Source: Microbulbifer aggregans
GTDB taxonomy: Bacteria; Pseudomonadota; Gammaproteobacteria; Pseudomonadales; Cellvibrionaceae
Direction: 5' to 3'
Length of the DNA stretch: 64,000 nucleotides
Assembly (NCBI RefSeq): GCF_020524005.1
Contig: NZ_JAIVKK010000006.1
Span: 186,001-250,000 of the forward strand
Position 1 is the first letter of the stretch, and each line of letters begins with the position of its first letter. Under the pieces are notes generated by a model, which was not told the origin of the DNA, did not search any database, and saw only the letters and a program-made list of their open reading frames with translations. This document shows, in pieces, positions 1 through 9,849 of the stretch. The translations under genes and the position numbers were made by a program.

Positions 1-3000
1 TACCGAGGAACAGTTGATCCAGCAGCGTTCCTCGCAGCACAACGCTATCGTTACCGGCGCCGGTATCAAGAGATGCAAGTGTGCCACCTTCCAGGGTGAA
101 TGCGTCTGCGCCGCTACCGGCGACGATATTTTCAAAACCGGAGAAGTTCAGGGTCCCGTCCGCTCCAACCAAGCTGCCGCCGGCACTGCCCAGCGTCCAG
201 CTCTGATCCGCATCAATACCATGTAGTGTGTCACTGCCGGCACCCGCAGTCAGTGTTTGCAGACCATCAAAAGTAACCCCGCCAACCTGAATGCTGTTTT
301 GACCCAGTAGGAAATACTCCGTATCCAGGCTGGCGCCACTGTAAAGCCCGGTATTCTCAACCCGCTCCAGGTTTTCAAACAGCACACTGATGCTTTCCAG
401 TTCAGCCATTGCAGTGCCGCTCTCCAGCGCGCTGCCAGAGACAACGGACGCCCACTCGGCCGCATCACCGCGAACAACATCTTCACCACCAGCACTATCC
501 ACTCTGGAAACACCGGTGAAATCAATTCCTGCAACAGCAACAGTACCGTCTTTCGCGAGGGCAAACTCTTCACCTGCCGCTGTAGCGGTGAGACTATCGG
601 TTCCGCCATTGCCGGCGACCTTGCTGATGCCGGCGAACTGAATACCCGAGGCCGTCAGCCCCCCTGATGTACCAGTGAGCGCAAAATTCTCATCCGCGCT
701 GGTGCCTGACAGATTCGCATTGTCCACAGTAACGCGATTGATCCCCGCAAATGTCACCCCATTGGCTTCGACTTGACCACTGCTGCCCACAAGCTGCCAA
801 TTCTTGGCGCCACTGACGACCTCATCGCCATTTTCACTACCGGCAGTCACCTCTGCGACATCTTTAAACAACAGCCCGAGCACAGAAACTTCCGCAGCAT
901 CAGTAGCCAATGAGAACGTCTCGGCGCCATTGTTGGCCGATGCGTCAACCCGCGCAGACGCGGTTGATACCTGTTCTATACCACTGAAATCCACACCCTG
1001 GGAAGTTGCGCTACCACTGCTATTCCCAAGCACCCATTCGGAACCGCTCACCGTGCTCACCGTATCAGCCCCGGAACCGGCAACAACAGAATTTACCGAC
1101 TCGAGACGTATACCTTTGGCGTTCAGATCGCCAGCAGCCGACAGGGTAAATAGAGTATCCGCATTACTGCCACGCACAACGCCGCTGCCGCCTGTGGCAA
1201 CTTCCATACCGGTAAATGCCATACCAGCGTGCTCTAGGGCCCCATTCGCAGCGCCAAGCTGCCAGTCACTCGATACCAGCCCCTGCACACTATCTTTACC
1301 CACGCCGGCAGAAACGGAACTCACTGCTTCGAAATCCATCTCAGCGAGAGTCAGTGCATTACTGCCGGTAACAATGAACTCGTCGTCACCACTCGTCGCG
1401 GTGAGCACACCCGTATTCGACACCGAAGTAACCCCGGTTACCGCTATGCCGCCACTGGTAACCGTTCCTGTGCCATTTACGGTAACACCATCCCAGGCCT
1501 CCAGCTGTGTAACCTGATCCTCGAACACCATGGACTCCACACCACTAAATGTGGAGAGCCCGGAGGCCACACTCCCATTACCGGTAACACGTGCCGAAGC
1601 CTGCCCGGTTACGGAAAGCCCGGCATTGGCCCCCGTATAAGCTTCTATACCCGAGAAGGTTATACCATCGTGAAATACCGAATGAGATGCATCCAGTGCA
1701 TAGCCGAGGCCAGCGCGAGACACCACTGCATCACTCCCGCTACCTGCCCCACCGAAAACCTTGCTGACACCAGAGAATTCGATACCCAGCACCGAGAAGG
1801 CACCACTGCCGGACATACTGAAAGTCTCTGCCGAATCACTACCCACCACACTTTCGGCAGTTGCGCGATCGATTCCGGTGAAATCTATACCACCGGTATT
1901 AAATGCACCGCCAGTTCCACTTAGCGCTACCTCAGCGGTAGCGGTAACGCCATCATCCTGCCCGTTTGCATCAACCGCTGTGATTCCTGAGAACAGGGTT
2001 GTTCCGACTCTAACCGAGTTATCACCGGCTACTGAAAATTGGTGCCCACTGGTGTCGCCAATAATTTGTCCATTCTCACCAGAAACGGTCGCAATTTCAC
2101 TGAAATCCACATCGGCATGTTCAAAGTCTCCGGAACTCCCGGACAACGTCCAGCTATCGTCAAACTGACTTACCAGCCGATCACTGCCGCCACCACCTTG
2201 CACTTCATTTACGCCGCTAAAGTCAAAATCGCCAACGCTTAATACACGGTTCTCACTTAGGTTAAATTCATCGTCATTCGCAGTACCGATGACCAATCCC
2301 GCTATCGCACGCTTGATACCTAGAATTTTCAAATCGCCGGCGAAAAGCTCACCGGAGATATCGCTCAAAGCTAGACCACCCGAGAATGCACTTGCATCCA
2401 GAGTATTTTCACCTTCCAGACCATCGACAAACGACATTCCGGAAAAAGACATATCTCCAAGTTTTACGCTTGAATCCGCACCCAGCACAAAATTATCGGC
2501 GCTCGCTGTACCATATACGCCAGCATTTGACACAAGAATATATTCGAAATTCAAAAATGTTAGACCACTACTTGTCGCAGTTAAACCATCGATTATGGTC
2601 CAGCTTTGTCCGTCTGCCCCCACAACAGTGTCGTCACCACTTTTACCATCAAACCCAAGAATATCAACCAGAGTCGTACTGCCGTAAGTCAAGGTTCCGT
2701 CGTCATTCACCACTACAATATCGTTATCTTTGTCTCTACCCGAAACCATTCCACCACTAAACCGGTCGATCCCGGAAAATCGAATTCCTGCAACTTCCGC
2801 ATTTCCGCCATTTAAATCAGAGGCAGTAAAACCAGAAGCAAAAATTGCATCTTCGCCATCACCACCATTTACGCTCAATAGACTCCCGATTTCCATACCT
2901 GCAACGGAAATTAAATTCTCATCAATCACGGTGAAAGCATCGCTTCCAGACGAGCCAACTAAATTTTCAATATCCGCCGATTCAATATCACGAATCAACA

Positions 3001-6000
3001 AAGAAGCAGCCTGAAGCTCATTGTCAGATCCGGTTAATGCTATATCACCAAAGCCCAAAGCCGAGAGCTTATCACCTGAGCTATGACCACCAGCATTAAG
3101 GTGCGATAGATTTTCAAAAGTCATTCCGCTCACGGACACCCTCGGGCTACCACCTTGCCCGCTCGAGAGAACAAATACATCGTCACCTTCAGTGCCTTGA
3201 AGCCCCCCGTTCACTGCTTCAAGGCGATTAAACCCGGAAAAAGTGATATCGCTATTTTCTGCTCCGCCTGAACTATTTAACAGCCAGTCAACCCCACTTT
3301 GCCCTTCGGCAATATTCGCCGTACTACCCGCCTCGATATCCGACACGCCGGTAATCGTCATGGATTTAACATCGACAATTCCACTACCGATAACAACGAA
3401 ATGATCCGCAGAAGTACTACCCGTCAATTTTGGGACCGTAACGGTGCTTAACCCGCTAAATGTCAGACCGGAAGCATCCAGGGATTTGTCTGTTCCGTTC
3501 AGGGTCAATCCTTCCGCATACCCGCTAGCATCTAGATTACCCTCCCCATTGGCAATCAGATCGCTTAGACCGGTAAAAACCGTAGAACCCAAAGTAACGC
3601 TATTGTCGGCCGCCAATTTATAGGTATCGCCGCCCTGATTATCCGTCAACGAGCCATTGGACGTAGCGAATGATTCAATCCCAGAAAACGTGATGCTGCT
3701 TCCACCATCAGAGTTAATGAACGCATCCGAGCTTCTTTCCCAGCTCGAACCGCCAGAAACTGAGTCAGCAGCTGTGCTTCCGCTTACAAGGCTAACCCCG
3801 GAAAAATCAATATTGTTTGCCGTGACTGAACTATCACTATTCAGAATAAAGTTACTACCGGCACTATTCGCGGCCAGAGTACCCGTAGTTACTTCGTCAA
3901 TATTTGAGAACTGGACCCCGCCGGTGCTGAGGGCAAAATCAGCAGCGCCTAGAGTAGTGTTATCAGCCGCCGATGCATCCAGCTTGTCCGCACCATCCCC
4001 AGCATCAACAGCGGTTAGGGAAGAGAACGTCAGGCCGCCAGCCTTCACTTCGTTAGCACCAGACAATACAAACTCATCCGCACCTGACGTACCAATCAGT
4101 ATGGCGCTGCCTGCGAGAACATTGAGTTCGCCGAAGAAATCGATATTGCCGTTGCTTGCGCCACCATCATTCAACAGTGTCCAGTTATTCAGTCCTATAA
4201 CCGTATTATCAGCATCGCCTCGAGCCTGCTCTACGCCACCAAAGGTTGCACTATCCGTTGTGATTGTATTATTCGCGGAAACGGTTAATTCAAGATCAAC
4301 AGCACTGAAATCCAGGTTGCTAGCCGTAACACTATCCATGTTGTTAAACACGATAGTGTCGGAACCCGACCCGACCTCAAGGCCATTTTCTTGATTGACG
4401 TATAGGAACTGATCACCAAGGTTTTGAGCGCTCAGACTGTCGTTCCCAGCAGCGCCCTCGACAGCGTTGACCCCAGAAAAAGTAATCTGATTTGCGCCAA
4501 TCGAGTTATCGCTATTCAGTTCAAAGCTACTACCCCCGCTATTGGCGGTTAGCGTTTGGGTGGTTACTTCCTCGATATTCGAGAATTGGACCCCGCCGGT
4601 GCTGAGGGAAAAATCAGCAGCGCCCAGGGTAGTGTTAGCTGCCAATGCATCCAGCTTGTCCGCACCATCCCCAGCATCAACAGCGGTTAGGGAAGAGAAC
4701 GTCAGGCCGCCAGCCTTCACTTCGTTAGCACCAGACAATACAAACTCATCCGCACCTGACGTACCAATCAGTATGGCGCTGCCTGCGAGAACATTGAGTT
4801 CGCCGAAGAAATCGATATTGCCGTTGCTTGCGCCACCATCATTCAACAGTGTCCAGTTATTCAGTCCTATAACCGTATTATCAGCATCGCCTCGAGCCTG
4901 CTCTACGCCACCAAAGGTTGCACTATCCGTTGTGATTGTATTATTCGCGGAAACGGTTAATTCAAGATCAACAGCACTGAAATCCAGGTTGCTAGCCGTA
5001 ACACTATCCATGTTGTTAAACACGATAGTGTCGGAACCCGACCCGACCTCAAGGCCATTTTCTTGATTGACGTATAGGAACTGATCACCAAGGTTTTGAG
5101 CGCTCAGACTGTCGTTCCCAGCAGCGCCCTCGACAGCGTTGACCCCAGAAAAAGTAATCTGATTTGCGCCAATCGAGTTATCGCTATTCAGTTCAAAGCT
5201 ACTACCCCCGCTATTGGCGGTTAGCGTTTGGGTGGTTACTTCCTCGATATTCGAGAATTGGACCCCGCCGGTGCTGAGGGAAAAATCAGCAGCGCCCAGG
5301 GTAGTGTTAGCTGCCAATGCATCCAGCTTGTCCGCACCATCCCCAGCATCAACAGCGGTCAGAGAAGAGAACGTCAGGCCACCAGCCTTCACTTCGTTAG
5401 CACCAGACAATACAAACTCATCCGCACCTGACGTACCAATCAGTATGGCGCTACCTGCGAGAACATTGAGTTCGCCGAAGAAATCGATATTGCTGTTACT
5501 TGCGCCACCATCATTCAACAGCGTCCAGTTATTCAGCCCTATAACCGTATTATCAGCATCACCACGCGCCTGCTCCACACCATCAAAATCAGCACTACCT
5601 GAAGTAATGGGATTTCTTGCTGTAATGGAATTGCTTGCAGTCACCTCGAGGTTGACATTTACCTGGGTGAAATCGAGGTTGCTCGCCGTGACGCTGTCCA
5701 TTTCACTGAACACGATACCGCCACTGGCTTGGGTGCCAACCTCACGGCCGTTCGCAGTCAAAAGGTAAAGGAAATCATTGCCCAGGCTCAGGGCATTCAG
5801 GCTGTCGTTGCCGCTCGCACCGTTAACCTGGGCGACACTTGAGAAATCGATCCCATTGGCAGTGACCGAGTCATCGTTATTTAAAACAAAATTACTACCT
5901 GCGCTATGGGCAGTAAGCGCTCCAGTAGTGACTTCGTCAATGTTTGAGAACTCGACGCCGCCAGCATTGAGGACCAAAGCTTCGGCGCCCAGAGTGGCAT

Positions 6001-9000
6001 CAGCGGTCGTTGATGCCTCCAGAGTGTCCACACCTTCGCCGGCGTCAACAAATTCCAGCGACGAGAACGTAAGACCACCGGCTTGAACCTGGTTGGTACC
6101 GGATAATACAAATTCATCCACGCCCGAGGTGCCGATCAGCGTAGCGCCGATGGCCTCAATATTGAGGGCGCCGAAGAAATCAATACTGCTGTTGCTTGCA
6201 CCACCTCCACTAATTAGCGTCCAGTCGCCGGAATTGGAAGCCACTCTGCTGGTCGCGCCGCCATTCACACGACTTACATCAGTGAAGTCGATTGAATTTG
6301 CCGATAAAACGCCACCATCCAGAGAAAACTCACTACCGTTCGCGTGGGCATTGAGCTGTGATACAGAAACTTCCTCGATTCCGGAGAACGCTATGCCCGC
6401 AGCCCCAACCGTATTATTTTGTGATCCGAGTGTCACTCCTTCGGCATAACTAGAGGCCGACAAAACATCCGCGCCGCCTTGCTGACTACCACCTACAACA
6501 GAGCCGAGATCGGCAAACACCAAACCTCCAGCCCCCAAGCTACCGTCTTCGTTCAGTGTGAACGTGTCACTGCGATTTGTACCTTGCAGATTAGCGCCTG
6601 AAGCGGAAACCAGAAGGCTACCGGAAAAATTTATGCTGCTATTCGTAGCGCCGCCACCATTACCTAGAGACCAATCGCTTGTCGCCGTTACGACATCACC
6701 ACTATCGCCTTCTACATTGTCGATTTCGGTAAATGAAACTGACGAGGCACCGCTACCTGACTGCAGTGCTTTGCTACCATTTATCGTCACGCTGGCATCA
6801 ACAAGCGTCAGGTCAAGATTGCTTGCCACTACACTATCCATACCAACAAAGCGAATACCACCGGTACTTTCGGTGGCGAGCCCCCTGCCATCACTCGTCG
6901 TGAAAAACAGTGATGTGGCCAAGCTGGATGCATCGAGGTTATCGCTTCCGGTACCGCCGTTAACTACGGTCACACCAGAGAATTCCATCGATGCAGCTGA
7001 AATCGTGTTTCCATCATTCAGGGCGAAGCTAGTACCACTGCTCTGCGCGTTCAGAATGTCGTCGCCGCTACCACCATCGACTGAACTCAGCCCAGTGAAC
7101 GCCAAACCTCCGGCTTCGAGCGTGTTAGCACCCAGTAGATTAAACGTATCTACACTTGCAGTACCGACCAGCGACCCACTTCCAGTCTCGATGCTTAAGC
7201 CACCAGAGAAAGCAATATCGCTATTCGAAGCGCCGCCGCCATTCGCCAGTATCCATTCGCTGCCGCTTGTCGCCGCGACAACATCGCCGACATTACCCTC
7301 GACATTATCAATACCGGTAAATGAAACTGACGAGGCACCGCTGCCTGACTGCAGGGCTTTGCTACCATTTATCGTCACGCTGGCATCAACAAGCGTCAGG
7401 TCAAGATTGCTCGCGACTACACTATCCATACCAACAAAGCGAATGCCACCGGTACTTTCGGTGGCGAGCCCCCTGCCATCACTCGTCGTGAAGAACAGTG
7501 ATGTGGCCAGACTGGATGCATCGAGGTTATCGCTTCCTGTACCGCCGTTAACTACGGTCACACCAGAGAATTCCATCGATGCAGCTGAAATCGTGTTTCC
7601 ATCATTCAGGGCGAAGCTAGTACCACTGCTCTGTGCATTAAGAATGTCGTCGCCGCTACCACCATCGACTGAACTCAGCCCAGTGAACGTCAAACCTCCG
7701 GCTTCGAGCGTGTTAGCACCCAGTAGATTAAATGTATCTACACTTGTGGTACCGACCAGCGACCCACTTCCAGTTTCGATATTCAGGCCACCGGAGAATG
7801 CGATATCGCTATTGGACGCTCCAGTACCAGACAACAGTGCCCAATCATTGCCACCGGTTACTCTATTTGTCGAATCACCCGATACCTGCGCAACGCCGTC
7901 GAAGCTGATGCTTGCGGAATTAGCGCTAACCGCTACCTGATTCGATCCAGCAATAGCAACTTCAGCACTAAGCGCCCCAACACTGAGAGTATCACTGGCC
8001 TCCATTGACATAGATTCAAAGCCAGACAGAGTAGCTACTTCACTACCCTGCGTATCTACGCTAATCGCGAGACCGTCACCCACAGAGTCAACCCGCAGGG
8101 TGGAGTTATCGGTGAATCCGGCCAAATCAATTTGGTCCGAGCCACTGCCGGCGGTGACCGAAATCGGGTTCGTAGCGGTCACCGCCCCAAGTTTACTGGT
8201 GGAGCCATTGCCACCATTGCCGACTGTCAGTGCGAAGTCGTCAACATTAATCGCGCCATCGTTGTGAAACCCGAGACTCGAGGTCGCCTCCAGCGCTCCC
8301 GACCCGCCATCTATGGTTACCGTGCCGGCACCTGTACTCGCCACCGAGATTGATGTGCTGGATTCAAGCTGCAATGTAGAATCCGCATTCCACTGCACGG
8401 CATCATTGACCACTATTGTGCCGGAGCTTGTATCCTGCTCATCGGCGGGAATACCGTGCGCCACCAGACTGACTGTCGCGTTATCTTCAAGTGCATTAGC
8501 AAGGTCAGACCCACCCAGACAGTTTTCAACACAATTACCGACTTCGATCCGATTAGATTCTAGTGTCCAACTGCCGCTCGCTGCACCGCTATCACTTCGG
8601 GTTACCACAACCGCTTCGCCATCTGCGGTGTCATCGGTATATTGGAATATCTCGCCCGCGGCGGTAATAACAGCACCACCGCTATTACCGGCACCCGCGC
8701 CCCTAGCGGAGATCGAACCGGAGAGACTGAGCTTGTTCGCGGCCTGGATCGTCACGGTCCCGCCGTTACCAAGTGCCTCTGCATCGGCAGAAATCTGCCC
8801 AGACTGAACGATATCGCCACCGCTAAGATCTACGGAACCAGCAATCGCGCCAGATGCATTCAGGCTTCCCGTATTCAATACGCCCGTTGTTACACTTCCG
8901 TCTGTCGAAGCACCTGATACGTTGCCGGTTAGACGAATAGTTCCGCCAACCTGCTCAATACCGGTTGCTTTAATATCACCACTATTATTCACAGCGTTGG

Positions 9001-9793
9001 CGAACAGATCTTCTGCAACCGAGGCCTCCAGAATTACAGAGGCCGCCTCTAAATTACCCGCATTGAATACTGCACCTTCTTCACCAAACGCCTCAGTTAC
9101 GAATTCACTGGTAACTTCGACCCCAATAAGGCCACCCTTATCAAAGTGAAGAGCCGCGCTATTACCCGCCAGCATGCGAATTTCACCCAGTGCAGCCTCA
9201 ATATTTCCGCCCTCTGCATTTCGGACACTTTGGCCAATCAGCGTTACATTTCCAGAGGTTGCGGTAATCTGCCCTGAATTTTCTATTAAGCCCGCCAGCC
9301 CACCTGCATCCGCTTCAAAGACAACGCCCTGGTCATTTCTGGTAGATATTTCGCCGGACAGCGTGGAGACAGTGAGCGCAGCAACATTGACTACGGAACC
9401 CGAAGAAAAAATCACGCCCTTCGGGTTTATTAGAACAACGTGGCCATTAGTAGAATTTATTTGGCCCGCTATATTACTGGCTTGACCACCGCCTATATCA
9501 TTGATTACCAGACCTAATTCATCAGAGCTAAGGTCACCGAAGTAAAAGTTTGCACTTTCACCTTCGACAAGGTCGAACGACTCCCATTCAATCCTGGCGA
9601 AATCGTTCTCTATCGAAATGTTCGTTGCATCTCCATCTTTTGATACGTCTGCCGATCCAATAACCACCTGGTGATTCCCCGGACCCGCCTGCGCAACAGA
9701 GGCTATTGAAACAAACGAGCCAAAGCACGCCATATGCGCTAGCTTAATTGCTGCAGAAATTGGTTTTTTCCTGTAAGACATATTGGCTTTCAT
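1..9793 (-). CDS. TpsA: giant two-partner-secretion exoprotein (filamentous haemagglutinin type), C-terminus beyond window
   Basis: One frame is open on the minus strand from ATG 9793 to the window edge (over 3,260 codons) with no stop. The first ~42 residues form an extended signal peptide (basic start, hydrophobic core, cleavage near VAQA). The TPS/Haemagg_act domain follows, with NGHVVLINPKGVIFSSGS corresponding to the family's NPNG signature. The remainder is Ser/Gly/Asp-rich and highly repetitive, with units resembling ADxFxLxGxNxVxxGGxxFSGI plus GGxGxD turns, as expected of a long beta-helix. In this family the TPS domain is recognised by TpsB and the protein is exported across the outer membrane as an adhesin or toxin. 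The cognate tpsB lies 56 bp upstream on the same strand. A second in-frame ATG is at 9781; 9793 is preferred for a weak AGAG upstream. The C-terminus is not visible, so adhesin and contact-toxin roles cannot be separated. Confidence 0.9.
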   Translation of the reverse strand, partial: MKANMSYRKKPISAAIKLAHMACFGSFVSIASVAQAGPGNHQVVIGSADVSKDGDATNISIENDFARIEWESFDLVEGESANFYFGDLSSDELGLVINDIGGGQASNIAGQINSTNGHVVLINPKGVIFSSGSVVNVAALTVSTLSGEISTRNDQGVVFEADAGGLAGLIENSGQITATSGNVTLIGQSVRNAEGGNIEAALGEIRMLAGNSAALHFDKGGLIGVEVTSEFVTEAFGEEGAVFNAGNLEAASVILEASVAEDLFANAVNNSGDIKATGIEQVGGTIRLTGNVSGASTDGSVTTGVLNTGSLNASGAIAGSVDLSGGDIVQSGQISADAEALGNGGTVTIQAANKLSLSGSISARGAGAGNSGGAVITAAGEIFQYTDDTADGEAVVVTRSDSGAASGSWTLESNRIEVGNCVENCLGGSDLANALEDNATVSLVAHGIPADEQDTSSGTIVVNDAVQWNADSTLQLESSTSISVASTGAGTVTIDGGSGALEATSSLGFHNDGAINVDDFALTVGNGGNGSTSKLGAVTATNPISVTAGSGSDQIDLAGFTDNSTLRVDSVGDGLAISVDTQGSEVATLSGFESMSMEASDTLSVGALSAEVAIAGSNQVAVSANSASISFDGVAQVSGDSTNRVTGGNDWALLSGTGASNSDIAFSGGLNIETGSGSLVGTTSVDTFNLLGANTLEAGGLTFTGLSSVDGGSGDDILNAQSSGTSFALNDGNTISAASMEFSGVTVVNGGTGSDNLDASSLATSLFFTTSDGRGLATESTGGIRFVGMDSVVASNLDLTLVDASVTINGSKALQSGSGASSVSFTGIDNVEGNVGDVVAATSGSEWILANGGGASNSDIAFSGGLSIETGSGSLVGTASVDTFNLLGANTLEAGGLAFTGLSSVDGGSGDDILNAQSSGTSFALNDGNTISAASMEFSGVTVVNGGTGSDNLDASSLATSLFFTTSDGRGLATESTGGIRFVGMDSVVASNLDLTLVDASVTINGSKALQSGSGASSVSFTEIDNVEGDSGDVVTATSDWSLGNGGGATNSSINFSGSLLVSASGANLQGTNRSDTFTLNEDGSLGAGGLVFADLGSVVGGSQQGGADVLSASSYAEGVTLGSQNNTVGAAGIAFSGIEEVSVSQLNAHANGSEFSLDGGVLSANSIDFTDVSRVNGGATSRVASNSGDWTLISGGGASNSSIDFFGALNIEAIGATLIGTSGVDEFVLSGTNQVQAGGLTFSSLEFVDAGEGVDTLEASTTADATLGAEALVLNAGGVEFSNIDEVTTGALTAHSAGSNFVLNNDDSVTANGIDFSSVAQVNGASGNDSLNALSLGNDFLYLLTANGREVGTQASGGIVFSEMDSVTASNLDFTQVNVNLEVTASNSITARNPITSGSADFDGVEQARGDADNTVIGLNNWTLLNDGGASNSNIDFFGELNVLAGSAILIGTSGADEFVLSGANEVKAGGLTFSSLTAVDAGDGADKLDALAANTTLGAADFSLSTGGVQFSNIEEVTTQTLTANSGGSSFELNSDNSIGANQITFSGVNAVEGAAGNDSLSAQNLGDQFLYVNQENGLEVGSGSDTIVFNNMDSVTASNLDFSAVDLELTVSANNTITTDSATFGGVEQARGDADNTVIGLNNWTLLNDGGASNGNIDFFGELNVLAGSAILIGTSGADEFVLSGANEVKAGGLTFSSLTAVDAGDGADKLDALAANTTLGAADFSLSTGGVQFSNIEEVTTQTLTANSGGSSFELNSDNSIGANQITFSGVNAVEGAAGNDSLSAQNLGDQFLYVNQENGLEVGSGSDTIVFNNMDSVTASNLDFSAVDLELTVSANNTITTDSATFGGVEQARGDADNTVIGLNNWTLLNDGGASNGNIDFFGELNVLAGSAILIGTSGADEFVLSGANEVKAGGLTFSSLTAVDAGDGADKLDASAADNTTLGAADFALSTGGVQFSNIDEVTTGTLAANSAGSNFILNSDSSVTANNIDFSGVSLVSGSTAADSVSGGSSWERSSDAFINSDGGSSITFSGIESFATSNGSLTDNQGGDTYKLAADNSVTLGSTVFTGLSDLIANGEGNLDASGYAEGLTLNGTDKSLDASGLTFSGLSTVTVPKLTGSTSADHFVVIGSGIVDVKSMTITGVSDIEAGSTANIAEGQSGVDWLLNSSGGAENSDITFSGFNRLEAVNGGLQGTEGDDVFVLSSGQGGSPRVSVSGMTFENLSHLNAGGHSSGDKLSALGFGDIALTGSDNELQAASLLIRDIESADIENLVGSSGSDAFTVIDENLISVAGMEIGSLLSVNGGDGEDAIFASGFTASDLNGGNAEVAGIRFSGIDRFSGGMVSGRDKDNDIVVVNDDGTLTYGSTTLVDILGFDGKSGDDTVVGADGQSWTIIDGLTATSSGLTFLNFEYILVSNAGVYGTASADNFVLGADSSVKLGDMSFSGMSFVDGLEGENTLDASAFSGGLALSDISGELFAGDLKILGIKRAIAGLVIGTANDDEFNLSENRVLSVGDFDFSGVNEVQGGGGSDRLVSQFDDSWTLSGSSGDFEHADVDFSEIATVSGENGQIIGDTSGHQFSVAGDNSVRVGTTLFSGITAVDANGQDDGVTATAEVALSGTGGAFNTGGIDFTGIDRATAESVVGSDSAETFSMSGSGAFSVLGIEFSGVSKVFGGAGSGSDAVVSRAGLGYALDASHSVFHDGITFSGIEAYTGANAGLSVTGQASARVTGNGSVASGLSTFSGVESMVFEDQVTQLEAWDGVTVNGTGTVTSGGIAVTGVTSVSNTGVLTATSGDDEFIVTGSNALTLAEMDFEAVSSVSAGVGKDSVQGLVSSDWQLGAANGALEHAGMAFTGMEVATGGSGVVRGSNADTLFTLSAAGDLNAKGIRLESVNSVVAGSGADTVSTVSGSEWVLGNSSGSATSQGVDFSGIEQVSTASARVDASANNGAETFSLATDAAEVSVLGLLFKDVAEVTAGSENGDEVVSGAKNWQLVGSSGQVEANGVTFAGINRVTVDNANLSGTSADENFALTGTSGGLTASGIQFAGISKVAGNGGTDSLTATAAGEEFALAKDGTVAVAGIDFTGVSRVDSAGGEDVVRGDAAEWASVVSGSALESGTAMAELESISVLFENLERVENTGLYSGASLDTEYFLLGQNSIQVGGVTFDGLQTLTAGAGSDTLHGIDADQSWTLGSAGGSLVGADGTLNFSGFENIVAGSGADAFTLEGGTLASLDTGAGNDSVVLRGTLLDQLFLG
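3901..5580 (-). repeat. Tandem in-frame 672-bp repeat inside tpsA (about 2.5 copies)
   Basis: Copies start near 3901, 4576 and 5248. From about 3981 to 4572 the first copy appears base-for-base identical to 4653-5244. The third copy diverges only slightly and the match ends near 5580. The first copy has one extra codon near 3960. The unit of 672 bp is 224 codons, so copy-number change keeps the frame. The near identity points to recent duplication or ongoing homogenisation. Confidence 0.93.
6735..7860 (-). repeat. Second in-frame tandem repeat inside tpsA, 588-bp unit (about 1.9 copies)
   Basis: The block beginning at 6735 recurs at 7323, an offset of 588 bp (196 codons). Sequence is nearly identical through about 7790, with scattered third-position differences. 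It is independent of the 672-bp repeat: different unit length and sequence. More diverged homology extends upstream to about 6650. Confidence 0.88.
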
Positions 9794-9849
9794 TTCGTTT
9801 TCGGCTCTGAATTGCTAGTCAAAATTCTGGTTTCGGTTACTTAATAAAA

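Noticed and set aside
3900..7860. CRISPR array
   Set aside because: The direct repeats are hundreds of bases long, in frame within one gene, and lack short regular repeats with unique spacers.
804..9485. Long plus-strand reading frames rich in Ser/Pro/Ala opposite the exoprotein gene
   Set aside because: They all share one antisense phase of the minus-strand tpsA frame and are mirror images of its Ser/Gly-rich repeats. They have no ribosome sites or family resemblance.
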